A stretch of 21,669 nucleotides of DNA, taken from positions 1 to 21,669 of the forward strand of contig CAZVES010000027.1 of NCBI GenBank assembly GCA_964625835.1. Reading direction: 5' to 3'. Shown piece by piece: positions 6,906 to 13,971 of this stretch. Numbering within the stretch: position 1 is the first letter of the stretch; each line of letters opens with the position of its first letter. Position numbers and translations under genes: made by a program. The notes under the pieces are model-generated. The model worked only from the letters and a program-made list of their open reading frames with translations. It had not been told where the DNA came from and ran no database searches. The DNA is from UBA5336 sp964625835 (lineage in GTDB: Bacteria > Pseudomonadota > Alphaproteobacteria > Caulobacterales > Hyphomonadaceae).

Positions 6906-7289
6906 TTATCCGAAGATTGCCGCTGCCTTCTGCATGAGCCGCAAGACCAGTGCCCCGTCCATATTTTGGAACTCATCGGGCGGGTCGAGGACATGCACCG
7001 TCTTGCCTTTCAGAACAGCCCCGCTGAAGCGCTCACAGATCCGATCGAGATGGCGCTGTTCCATTGGAAAGATCATGTCAGCCCAGGCGATGAGCTCAGC
7101 CGTCACCGCACGCCCGCCGCGCCGCACCGTAACTGCCGAGCGCGCCTCAATTCCTGCCATCTGCGCAAAGATGTGCTCCGCCGTCGGGCTACGCCGCTCG
7201 TTCATTGTGCAGATGAAGAGACACTTGCGGGCGATTCCGGCTGGTTGCCGCGGTCGCGGCGCAAACACCAGCCTTGCCCGGCGCGTCAA
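6906..7289 (-). CDS. Low-molecular-weight protein tyrosine phosphatase-like protein
   Basis: A phosphatase-type P-loop C27-x5-R33-S-P-T-A-E follows a short beta strand (CLFIC), giving the core LMW-PTP signature. A later LDPPDEF segment (about 101-107) holds aspartates in the region where the family supplies its general acid. The loop content TMNER differs from the classical GNxCR, as in a compact subfamily of uncharacterised phosphatases, so phosphotyrosine specificity is not shown. Start choice is uncertain: the frame begins with TTG at 7289, directly after GGGGAGG, and a GTG at 7268 would shorten the N-terminus by seven residues. Family members usually start just before the CLFIC strand. 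It is divergent from pyrB with only 35 nt between starts. Confidence 0.78.
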   Translation of the reverse strand: MTRRARLVFAPRPRQPAGIARKCLFICTMNERRSPTAEHIFAQMAGIEARSAVTVRRGGRAVTAELIAWADMIFPMEQRHLDRICERFSGAVLKGKTVHVLDPPDEFQNMDGALVLRLMQKAAAIFG

Positions 7290-7324
7290 CCTCCCCTAAA
7301 CCCCGGCGAACCCGAAAGGCAGCC

Positions 7325-8275
7325 ATGGCGCGGATCGACGCTGAGTACGCATTCAAGGGGCCGCACCTGATCGGCCTCATGGGGCTCAACCCGCTCCAGC
7401 TCAGCTCGATTCTCGACCGGGCCGACCACTATGCCGAAATGGCGCGGGCCGGCCGGCGGGGCGAGCCTTTGCTGAAAAACAAGACAGTCATCAACCTGTT
7501 CTTCGAGAACTCGACGCGGACCATGTCCAGCTTCGAGATCGCCGCCAAACGTCTCGGCGCGGATGTGGTGAACATGCCCGTCTCGGCCTCCAGCGTGGCC
7601 AAGGGCGAGACGCTGATCGACACCGCCATGACGCTGAATGCCATGAAGCCGGACGTGATCGTCATCCGCCATTCGGCCTCGGGCGGAGTGAAACTGCTCA
7701 GCCGCAAGGTCGATTGCGCGGTCATCAACGCCGGCGACGGCATGCATGAGCACCCGACACAGGGCCTGCTGGACACGCTCACCATCCGCCGCGAGAAGGG
7801 CCGGATCGAGGGTCTCAAGATCGCCATTTGCGGCGACATCGCCCATTCGCGTGTGGCCCGCTCGACCACCTATGCGCTGCACCAGCTCGGCGCGCGGGTG
7901 CGCCTGGCCGGGCCGCGCACGCTGATCCCCGGCGATGCCAGCGACTGGGGTGCAGAGGGCGTCTACACCGACATGGGCGACGCCCTTTCCGGCGCGGACG
8001 TGGTGATGATGCTGCGCCTGCAGCTGGAGCGCATGGACGGGGCTTTCCTGCCGTCGCGGCGGGAATTCTTCCGCTTCTATGGCCTCACCCGCTCGCGCCT
8101 TGCCCTGGCCGCACCCGATGCGCTGGTCATGCATCCCGGCCCGATGAATCGCGGGATCGAGATCGAAAGCGCGATTGCCGACGGGCCGCGCTCGGTCATC
8201 ACCGAGCAGGTCGAGATGGGGGTTGCCGTGCGCATGGCGGTGCTGGACATGCTGGCCGGAGGCGCTGCGCCATGA
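7325..8275 (+). CDS. pyrB: Aspartate carbamoyltransferase catalytic subunit
   Basis: Catalyses carbamoyl phosphate plus aspartate to carbamoyl aspartate, the committed step of pyrimidine synthesis. The 316-residue protein carries the carbamoyl-phosphate motif FFENSTRT (S63-T64-R65-T66), the loop with Lys93 (SVAKGET), the R-H pair (115-116), HPTQ (143-146), RLQLER (231-236) and HPGPMNRG (270-277). The ATG at 7325 has an AAAGG site upstream; a longer frame from 7274 lacks homology. Its stop overlaps the start of the next gene in ATGA, indicating translational coupling to the dihydroorotase-like partner. Confidence 0.97.
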   Translation: MARIDAEYAFKGPHLIGLMGLNPLQLSSILDRADHYAEMARAGRRGEPLLKNKTVINLFFENSTRTMSSFEIAAKRLGADVVNMPVSASSVAKGETLIDTAMTLNAMKPDVIVIRHSASGGVKLLSRKVDCAVINAGDGMHEHPTQGLLDTLTIRREKGRIEGLKIAICGDIAHSRVARSTTYALHQLGARVRLAGPRTLIPGDASDWGAEGVYTDMGDALSGADVVMMLRLQLERMDGAFLPSRREFFRFYGLTRSRLALAAPDALVMHPGPMNRGIEIESAIADGPRSVITEQVEMGVAVRMAVLDMLAGGAAP

Positions 8276-9555
8276 TGACGGCCATTCTCAATGCTCGCCT
8301 CCTGGACCCGGCCTCGGGCACCGACGCGATGGGCGGGGTCATCATCGAGAATGGCAAGGTCGCGGCCTGGGGCGAGGCCGTAAAGGCTGCGCCCGGCGGA
8401 GCGGATGAAGTGATCGATGCAGCCGGGCTTTGCCTCGCGCCGGGCCTCATCGACCTGCGGGTCAAGACCGGCGAGCCGGGCGAGGAACACCGCGAAACCC
8501 TTGAAACCGCCTCGCGCGCGGCGCTTTCAGGCGGGGTCACCCGTTTCGTGGTCATGCCCGACACCAAGCCCGTGATCGACGATGTGGCCCTGATCCAGTT
8601 CCTGACGCGCGAGACGCCGGGCATCCATGCGCGCATCCACGCCGCCGGCGCCCTGACGGCCGGGCTGGGTGGCAAGGCCATGGCCGAGATTGGCCTGATG
8701 AAGGAGGCCGGCGCGGTCTTCTTCACGAATGGCGACCACCCCATCGGGGACGACGCCATACAGAGGCGCACCATGGCCTATGCCACCAGCCACGGCGCCA
8801 TTGTCGCCTCGCGTCCGGACTCAGCCTCCCTCCGCGGCTCGGGCGTGATGAATTCTGGAAGTTTCGCAGCGCGAATTGGCCTGAAGGGCATTCCCCGCGA
8901 GGCCGAATGGATCGGCGCGGCGCGCGACCTCATGCTGGCGGAATCCACAGGCTGTCGGCTGATCCTCGATCAGGTGTCGACGCCGCGGACGCTGGAACTG
9001 ATGGGGCAGGCCCGTGCGCGCGGCGTACAGGCCGGCTGCACCGTGGCGGCCCATCACCTCTTCTTCAATGATCTCGATATCGGCGACTACCTGACCTACT
9101 GCAAGGTGAACCCGCCCTTCCGCAGCGAGGCCGACAGGCAGGGCCTGATCGCAGCGCTTGCGGCGGGCGAGGTGGACGCGGTCGTCTCGGCCCATGACCC
9201 GCAACCGCCCGAGCAGAAGCGCCTGCCCTTCGCCGAGGCAAGCTTTGGCGCAGCGGGGCTGGAGACGACGCTGGCGGCCGTGCTCAGCCTTGTCCATGAC
9301 GGACCGCTGGACATGCTTGGCGCGCTGCGCGTGCTGACGTCTGGGCCGGCGGACCTTGTGGGGCTGCCGGGCGGGCGGATCGCCGAGGGCGCTGTGGCCG
9401 ACCTCATCCTGTTCGACCCTGACCGGCCCTGGAAATGCGAGCGCGAGGACCTCATCACCCGCTCGACCAACTCGCCTTTTGACGGGCGCCTGCTACAGGG
9501 ACGCGTGATGCGCACCCTCGTGGGCGGCAGGACAGTGTTTGAGCGGGAGGAATAG
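8272..9555 (+). CDS. Dihydroorotase homologue lacking metal-site residues (PyrC'/PyrX-like)
   Basis: The 427-residue protein follows the class I dihydroorotase layout from end to end, including APGLID, EPGEEHRETLETA, the PPFR segment, GLETTL and a C-terminal GRIAEGAVADLILFDP amidohydrolase tail. The catalytic motifs are replaced. The D-x-H-x-H metal motif reads DLRVK (61-65). The HxED-type region reads SRPDSASL. The His in HVST becomes Gln (DQVST, 233-237). SDHAPH reads SAHDPQ (306-311). Only the HHL segment keeps its histidines. Non-catalytic PyrC' proteins encoded with pyrB are known in Pseudomonas, where they are needed for assembly of active aspartate transcarbamoylase. That role is the likeliest here, and an active dihydroorotase should be encoded elsewhere. 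The start (ATG 8272 or 8275) overlaps the pyrB stop. Confidence 0.88.
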   Translation: MMTAILNARLLDPASGTDAMGGVIIENGKVAAWGEAVKAAPGGADEVIDAAGLCLAPGLIDLRVKTGEPGEEHRETLETASRAALSGGVTRFVVMPDTKPVIDDVALIQFLTRETPGIHARIHAAGALTAGLGGKAMAEIGLMKEAGAVFFTNGDHPIGDDAIQRRTMAYATSHGAIVASRPDSASLRGSGVMNSGSFAARIGLKGIPREAEWIGAARDLMLAESTGCRLILDQVSTPRTLELMGQARARGVQAGCTVAAHHLFFNDLDIGDYLTYCKVNPPFRSEADRQGLIAALAAGEVDAVVSAHDPQPPEQKRLPFAEASFGAAGLETTLAAVLSLVHDGPLDMLGALRVLTSGPADLVGLPGGRIAEGAVADLILFDPDRPWKCEREDLITRSTNSPFDGRLLQGRVMRTLVGGRTVFEREE

Positions 9556-9565
9556 GAGACTAAAC

Positions 9566-10237
9566 ATGAACGTCACAGAAGCGGTGCGCAAACGCATCTC
9601 CACCCGCGCCTTCAAGGACACTCCGGTTTCTGAAGCGGACATGCGCGACTGGCTTGAGACAGCCCAGCGCGCGCCGTCTGGCGGGAATGTGCAGCCCTGG
9701 CGCACCATCGCGCTCGCCGGGCAGGCGCGCGAGGATGTCATCGGCCTGGCACAGCGCGTGCTGGCGCAAACTCCGCAGGGCGAGCCGACCGACAGGCCGA
9801 TCTATCCCCACGGGCTGTGGGAGCCCTACAATGCCCGGCGCAAGAAGGTCGGCGAGATGATGTACGAGACGCTCGGCATCGCGCGCGAGGACCGCGCGGC
9901 GCGCCTTGCCTGGTTTGCCAACAATTTCCGCTTCTTCGGCGCACCCGTGGCCCTGTTCTTCATCATCGACGAGCGGATGGGACATGGCCAATGGGCGCAT
10001 ATGGGCATGTATATGCAGACGCTCGCCCTGCTTGCCGTCGAGCGCGGTTGGGCCACCTGCATGCAGGAATGCTGGGGCATCCTTCGACCCAGCCTGAAAG
10101 AGCATTTTGGCCTGGCGGACACCGAGATGGTGTATTGCGGCATGGCGGTGGGCTTTCCTGACAACGCCCACCCGGTGAATGCGCTTTATTCCGAGCGCGC
10201 GGACCTCAGTGAAGTGGTTCAGCTGGAGGGCTTCTGA
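9566..10237 (+). CDS. Nitroreductase-family FMN oxidoreductase
   Basis: The 223-residue protein has the nitroreductase fold markers: the N-terminal RKRISTRAF block (the Arg-Ser-x-Arg FMN phosphate contact), APSGGNVQPWR near residues 40-50, and a C-terminal GMAVGFPDNAHPVN segment. These enzymes use FMN and NAD(P)H to reduce nitro compounds, quinones, enals or related substrates; the physiological substrate cannot be named. The ATG at 9566 follows AGGAG (9554-9558) by 7 nt, and the gene begins 10 nt after the upstream dihydroorotase-like gene, so it is probably in the pyrB transcript. An upstream in-frame start at 9539 is rejected because it overlaps that gene and lacks homology. Confidence 0.9.
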   Translation: MNVTEAVRKRISTRAFKDTPVSEADMRDWLETAQRAPSGGNVQPWRTIALAGQAREDVIGLAQRVLAQTPQGEPTDRPIYPHGLWEPYNARRKKVGEMMYETLGIAREDRAARLAWFANNFRFFGAPVALFFIIDERMGHGQWAHMGMYMQTLALLAVERGWATCMQECWGILRPSLKEHFGLADTEMVYCGMAVGFPDNAHPVNALYSERADLSEVVQLEGF

Positions 10238-10277
10238 GCGCCACGCTTTCGCCATGGGGCCTTGCTTTTCTGGGCTG

Positions 10278-10871
10278 ATGGACAGACGCACCGCCCTCTC
10301 CGGCCTCCTCGCCCTGCCCCTCGCGCCGAGCCTGATCCCGGCCGGAACCGGCCTTGCCCCCGAGGCCCAGCTGATCGCCGCAGCCCGCGCCCAGATCGGC
10401 GTCACGCGGCTTTACGACCCGGCTTACGTCTCGCTTGAATATCCCGGCGGGGACGTGGCGCCCGATCGCGGCGTGTGCACAGATGTCGTCGTGCGCGCCT
10501 ATCGCGCCGCCTTCGATTTCGACCTGCAAAAGGCGGTCCACGAGGACATGGCCGCGGACTTTGGCGCCTATCCGGCCATCTGGGGCCTTGCGCGGCCGGA
10601 CCGGAACATCGACCACCGCCGGGTGCCGAACCTTGAGACTTTCCTCGCCCGCCTCGGCACGGAGTTGCCTGCACGGGACTGGCAACCTGGCGACCTCTAT
10701 ACAGGCCGTCTGCCCGACAACAATCTGCCCCATATCGGCATCGTGTCCGACCGGCGCAGCCGCCGCTCGCGCCGCCCCCTGCTCATCCACAATATCGGGC
10801 GCGGGACAGAGGAAAGCGACTGGCTGGACGTGTTCCACAGCGCTCGCCGCTTTCGCTTCTTTCCTGGGTGA
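10278..10871 (+). CDS. DUF1287 secreted protein
   Basis: The 197-residue protein has an N-terminal signal sequence with paired arginines (MDRRTALSGLLALPL) that could be a Tat-type or ordinary Sec signal. The body matches DUF1287: GVCTDVVVRAYR with Cys67, KAVHEDM, a YPAIW..PDRNIDHRRVPNL core, GDLYTGRLPDNNLPHIGIVSD with His152, and LIHNIGRGTEESDWL with His171. The Cys and two His positions resemble a papain/NlpC-P60-like catalytic arrangement, which I infer rather than know. A periplasmic location is likely. The start is uncertain: ATG 10278 gives the cleanest signal peptide, ATG 10254 would add eight residues, and neither has a clear ribosome site. It lies 40 nt after the nitroreductase. Confidence 0.82.
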   Translation: MDRRTALSGLLALPLAPSLIPAGTGLAPEAQLIAAARAQIGVTRLYDPAYVSLEYPGGDVAPDRGVCTDVVVRAYRAAFDFDLQKAVHEDMAADFGAYPAIWGLARPDRNIDHRRVPNLETFLARLGTELPARDWQPGDLYTGRLPDNNLPHIGIVSDRRSRRSRRPLLIHNIGRGTEESDWLDVFHSARRFRFFPG

Positions 10872-10882
10872 GAGCGCCGCGA

Positions 10883-11011
10883 TCAGCCCACGACGGGCTC
10901 AGCAACCAGGATGTCCCACGGCCACTCGAAACATGATCCGCGCTTGACGACGAAGACACTTGGCAAGGCTTCGGTCAGGAAATTGACTTCGATCCGGCCC
11001 CAGTTGCTCAC
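10883..11011 (-). CDS. Possible 42-residue small protein or gene remnant after fur
   Basis: An open frame reads from a GTG at 11011 to TGA at 10883. The product has four tryptophans, alternating hydrophobic beta-like stretches (PSVFVVKRG, WDILVAEPVVG) and third-position GC of about 76%, which looks coding. The frame stays open and coding-like upstream of the GTG (PPTPYPRNNEP) back to a TGA inside the 3' end of fur, but contains no ATG. It may be a small gene in the fur transcript, or the surviving C-terminus of a deleted gene. No family is recognised and there is only a weak GAG upstream of the GTG. Confidence 0.35.
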   Translation of the reverse strand: MSNWGRIEVNFLTEALPSVFVVKRGSCFEWPWDILVAEPVVG

Positions 11012-11046
11012 AGGCTCGTTGTTTCGGGGATAGGGCGTCGGCGGGC

Positions 11047-11463
11047 CTATTCGTCCTTGTCGTCAATCGGAACGCCATAGAGCTCAAGCCGGTGATCGAC
11101 CAGCTTATAGCCCAGCTTCTTGGCTATTTCTTCCTGGAGCCGCTCGATCTCCTCATTGTGAAACTCAAGCACCGCGCCGGATTTCACGTCGATCAGGTGA
11201 TCGTGATGGTCTGTTGGAAGCTCTTCAAACCGGGACCGTCCATCGCGGAAATCATGCCGCGCGATGATGTCATAATCTTCGAAAAGCTTGACCGTTCGGT
11301 AGACCGTCGCAAGGGAGATCGACCGGTCGATGGCATTTGCCCTGCGGTGCAGCTCCTCAGCATCGGGGTGGTCGTCACTGTCAGACAGGACCTTGGCAAT
11401 CACCCGCCTTGGCTGGGTCATCCGCAATCCCTTGTCGATACAAATTTGTTCGATACGGCTCAT
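11047..11463 (-). CDS. fur: Fur/Mur-family metal-dependent regulator
   Basis: The 138-residue protein has the winged-helix DNA-binding region (about 1-80) with RMTQPRRVIAKVL and the recognition segment SLATVYRTVKLFEDYDII, followed by the dimerisation and metal-binding region containing HHDH (86-89), EFH (100-102) and HRLELYG with His124. The CxxC structural zinc sites of gamma-proteobacterial Fur are absent (HLIDVKSGAVLEF). This is usual for the alphaproteobacterial Fur/Mur branch, which responds to iron or manganese depending on lineage. It is the last recognised gene of the nfuA-rutE-like-tsaB-rimI run, 20 nt after rimI. Whether it senses Fe or Mn cannot be told from sequence alone. Confidence 0.93.
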   Translation of the reverse strand: MSRIEQICIDKGLRMTQPRRVIAKVLSDSDDHPDAEELHRRANAIDRSISLATVYRTVKLFEDYDIIARHDFRDGRSRFEELPTDHHDHLIDVKSGAVLEFHNEEIERLQEEIAKKLGYKLVDHRLELYGVPIDDKDE

Positions 11464-11483
11464 GATCTCTTAGATGGTGCGAC

Positions 11484-11948
11484 TCATTGCCCAAGTCCAG
11501 CCAAACTCACCACAGCAACCGACATGAGGAGCGCAGTGCTGCCATTGCGGTAATATTTCCTGCGCGCTCCATCGAGCCGGAAACCCGCTTTTTCATAGAG
11601 CATGCGAGCCGGAAGGTTGTCCTCAGACACTTCAAGGCACAATCGCGCAATGCCACGTTCGCCCGCGTGGCGCGCCAGCGCCCGGACCAACTGGCGTGCA
11701 AGGCCGCGTCGCCGCTGGCTGGGCTCAACGAGCAGGTCATGGATGTCGGCATGGTCGGGCGTCATGGCCGCTGACACCATGGCGACCAGTCGACCAGACG
11801 GGTCCTCAATGCCGAGAAAAAGCATCTCCGGTCTCGCAAGCGCTGCGTCCCAGGTGTCAGCGACTGCCGGATCGCTCCCGCAGTCCGCCTCCAGTTCCCC
11901 AAGGCGCTCACCATCGCCCCTTCGCAGGATCACAATCGGCGCGCTCAA
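11484..11948 (-). CDS. rimI: Ribosomal-protein-alanine N-acetyltransferase-like GNAT protein
   Basis: The 154-residue protein is a GNAT acetyltransferase. It has motif A VEPSQRRRGLARQLV (about 73-87, the Q/R-x-x-G-x-A acetyl-CoA loop), then LCLEVSEDNLPARMLYEKAGF and a final RRKYYRNGSTALLM. These match RimI, which acetylates the N-terminus of ribosomal protein S18 in E. coli. Its start overlaps the tsaB stop by 4 nt, and tsaB-rimI adjacency is a widespread arrangement that supports the assignment. The N-terminal 40 residues are more divergent than the core. Confidence 0.9.
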   Translation of the reverse strand: MSAPIVILRRGDGERLGELEADCGSDPAVADTWDAALARPEMLFLGIEDPSGRLVAMVSAAMTPDHADIHDLLVEPSQRRRGLARQLVRALARHAGERGIARLCLEVSEDNLPARMLYEKAGFRLDGARRKYYRNGSTALLMSVAVVSLAGLGQ

Positions 11949-12568
11949 TGCTTTTTGCCGCCCGGCAAGGCTGCGTCAGGGGCGCGAACATAGGCCGGCG
12001 TCGGCGGGTATCGCGCCGGGTCGAGACGACTGGCCCAGCGCGCGATCAGAGACGCCCTCGGCACGGCAGTAATTGTTGCCATGGGCAATTTTTCAGGCCG
12101 GTCCGCTGCAAGCTCGGATCCATCGCTTTGAAAAGCCTCCAAGGGCCATTCTGCCGGGGGCGTGCGCGCGCCATCGGTATCGATAAGCTGGGTCCAGAAG
12201 GTGACCTCAGGTGGCCGTTTCTTCGCCTGAAGGGCCACACGAATCGGCGAGTCGAGCTCGTTGGCCGAAACACATGCCATGAGCGAGGAAACACCCAGGC
12301 AGGGTATCCCCAATACGAGGGCCAGGCCCCGCGCATAGGCGACACCGATGCGAACTCCGGTGAAACTGCCCGGCCCTGAGCAGACACCAATTCGAGAGAG
12401 GTCATCCAGACCGAGGCGGGCATCAGCGAACAAACCGTCGACAAGTCCGGCAAGCGCCGCATCCTGGCCTGTTCCCTTATCATCGCGGTGGGCAGCCACG
12501 ATCTCGCCATCGACGAGTAAGGCGATATCGCAGCATGACTGTGCTGTGTTGAGCCCGAGAACGACCAT
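11945..12568 (-). CDS. tsaB: tRNA t6A biosynthesis protein TsaB
   Basis: TsaB is the ASKHA-fold partner of TsaD in making N6-threonylcarbamoyladenosine at tRNA position 37. The 207-residue protein has the N-terminal LGLNTAQSCCDIALL, the SGPGSFTGVRIGVAYARGLAL block (about residues 64-84) and GVSSLMACV, all typical of the family. The C-terminal part is shorter and less conserved, as is common. It is translationally coupled to rimI by a 4-nt overlap and lies 38 nt after the RutE-like gene. Confidence 0.93.
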   Translation of the reverse strand: MVVLGLNTAQSCCDIALLVDGEIVAAHRDDKGTGQDAALAGLVDGLFADARLGLDDLSRIGVCSGPGSFTGVRIGVAYARGLALVLGIPCLGVSSLMACVSANELDSPIRVALQAKKRPPEVTFWTQLIDTDGARTPPAEWPLEAFQSDGSELAADRPEKLPMATITAVPRASLIARWASRLDPARYPPTPAYVRAPDAALPGGKKH

Positions 12569-12606
12569 CCTAGTGGGGTGACCCAGCAGGGTCGAGCGGG
12601 CAAGCC

Positions 12607-13212
12607 CTAAAGCACTTCGCAGGCGGCCGAGAAGTCGAGCCTAGGAGACCGATCATAGAGATCCTCAGTCGAGCCATAGCCAAGATTACAAATCCAGTTC
12701 GACCGCCAATGCTCGCGTTCTCCCCCGTGGCCAATAAAGAATTCCTTGTCCACGCCTTCATTGTCAAAGCCGGACATCGGCCCTGTGTCAAAGCCAAGGG
12801 CGCGCGCCGCCATCAGGAAGTAGGCGCTTTGCAGCGTTCCGTTTCGGAAAGCCGTGTCGTAGCGGACCTGTTTATCGGAGAACCAGTTCTTGGCACCGGG
12901 ATTGTGCGGAAACAGCTCGGGAATCTTCTCCTGGAATTCCATGTCATGGGCAATGATCACGACCCATGGCGCGGTGCGCGACTTTTCCTTGTTCGGGCCG
13001 CCAAGATACGGGATCAGCCGCTCCTTGGCCTCATCGGAGCGGATGAAGAGGTAACGCGCCGGGCAGCAATTGGCGCTGGTCGGGCCCCATTTATGCAGGT
13101 CGTATATGGCGCGCACCATGGTTTCCGGGATGTCCTTGTCCTCCCACGCATTATAGCTGCGCGCCTTGCGAAACAGCAAATCATAGGCACGGTCACTCAC
13201 AGGTGTGGCCAT
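12607..13212 (-). CDS. RutE-like malonic semialdehyde reductase / nitroreductase
   Basis: The 201-residue protein resembles E. coli RutE closely along its length: YNAW near residue 20, KWGPTSANCCPARYLFIRS (about 41-59), LFPHNPGAKNWFSDK, TAFRNGTLQSAYFLMAARALGFDTGPMSGFD and SNWICNLGYGSTEDLY..RLDFSAACEVL. RutE reduces malonic semialdehyde in pyrimidine breakdown, but no other rut genes are seen here, so the true substrate may differ. It sits inside the nfuA-tsaB-rimI-fur run, 73 nt after nfuA. FMN and NAD(P)H use follow from the family. Confidence 0.88.
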   Translation of the reverse strand: MATPVSDRAYDLLFRKARSYNAWEDKDIPETMVRAIYDLHKWGPTSANCCPARYLFIRSDEAKERLIPYLGGPNKEKSRTAPWVVIIAHDMEFQEKIPELFPHNPGAKNWFSDKQVRYDTAFRNGTLQSAYFLMAARALGFDTGPMSGFDNEGVDKEFFIGHGGEREHWRSNWICNLGYGSTEDLYDRSPRLDFSAACEVL

Positions 13213-13285
13213 ACTGGCGTCCTCTCTTGGTCCTGTTCAGTAAATGTGGAAGTGGAGCGACCCGGAAGGCCGGCAAGTGGCCGCG

Positions 13286-13864
13286 CTAGAGCACGGCCTC
13301 GACCGCAGTGACTTCGGGCACATAGGCTTTCAGCATGTTCTCGATGCCCTGCTTGAGTGTATAGGTCGAAGAGGGACAGCCAGCACACGCGCCGCGCATG
13401 TGAAGATGCACGATCCCGGAGTCCGGCTCGAACCGGTCGAAGACAATATCGCCACCATCCTGAGCCACGGCAGGTCGCACGCGTGTTTCGATCAGCTCCT
13501 GGATTTCCGCCACGATTTCAGCTGCCTCGCCTTCATAGGTGACCTCAGACGCATGCGGCGTGGCGGCGGAAGCCTCGGCGTCAATCACAGGCAGTCCCGC
13601 GACAAAGTGGTCCATGATGCTGGCCAGCACCAGCGGCTTGAGCTGCGCCCAGTCGGCGGCTTCGGCCTTGGTCACCGAAAGGAAGTCACTGCCGAGAAAG
13701 ACCCTCTCGACCCCATTGACCTGGAAAAGCGAGCGCGCAAGAGGGCTTGGCTCAGCGTCATCCAGACTTGGAAAGTCAAACGGCCCCTGGCTCCCAGCCA
13801 CATGGGGACCGGGGATGAACTTCAGCGTGTCGGGGTTAGGGGTGGGCTCGGTCTGGATGAACAT
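13286..13864 (-). CDS. nfuA: NifU-like Fe-S cluster carrier (Nfu type)
   Basis: The 192-residue protein has an N-terminal Nfu_N domain (TEPTPNPDTLKFIPG opening, about 1-90) and a C-terminal NifU domain with RPAVAQDGGDI and the cluster-binding C160-A-G-C163-P-S-S motif. It is expected to carry [4Fe-4S] clusters to target enzymes in the cytoplasm. This two-domain form is the common alphaproteobacterial Nfu. Its position in a run ending with the Fur-family regulator links Fe-S handling and metal regulation. A candidate promoter lies just upstream. Confidence 0.92.
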   Translation of the reverse strand: MFIQTEPTPNPDTLKFIPGPHVAGSQGPFDFPSLDDAEPSPLARSLFQVNGVERVFLGSDFLSVTKAEAADWAQLKPLVLASIMDHFVAGLPVIDAEASAATPHASEVTYEGEAAEIVAEIQELIETRVRPAVAQDGGDIVFDRFEPDSGIVHLHMRGACAGCPSSTYTLKQGIENMLKAYVPEVTAVEAVL

Positions 13865-13896
13865 GGCGTGGCTTCTTTGTCGCTCGTATGAGCCTT

Positions 13897-13926
13897 ATAA
13901 TTGGCTTGCCTGGTGCGGGCTTTCAA
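13897..13926 (-). promoter_or_regulatory. Candidate promoter for nfuA
   Basis: Reading the minus strand, TTGAAA (13926-13921) is followed after 18 nt by AATTAT (13902-13897), about 35 nt before the nfuA start. This is one of the few AT-rich spots between the DUF2333 gene and nfuA. Spacing is acceptable for a sigma70-type promoter, but the match to consensus is imperfect and no start site is known. Confidence 0.3.
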
Positions 13927-13971
13927 CCGCAATCCACCAAGGGCTGCCAACGATGCATGGAACTCGCGCTG

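Noticed and set aside
7286..8134. Minus-strand open frame opposite pyrB
   Set aside because: Shadow frame: low-complexity His/Arg/Gly content with no motifs, lying entirely within a clear pyrB.
10885..10899. Small hairpin AGCCC/GGGCT after the DUF1287 gene
   Set aside because: The stem is 5 bp with no T-run on either strand and overlaps the coding-like stretch after fur; chance occurrence is likely in GC-rich DNA.
12607..13212. Evidence of a rut pyrimidine-degradation operon from the RutE-like gene
   Set aside because: No rutA, B, C, D, F or G homologue is in the window; the gene sits in an unrelated housekeeping run.
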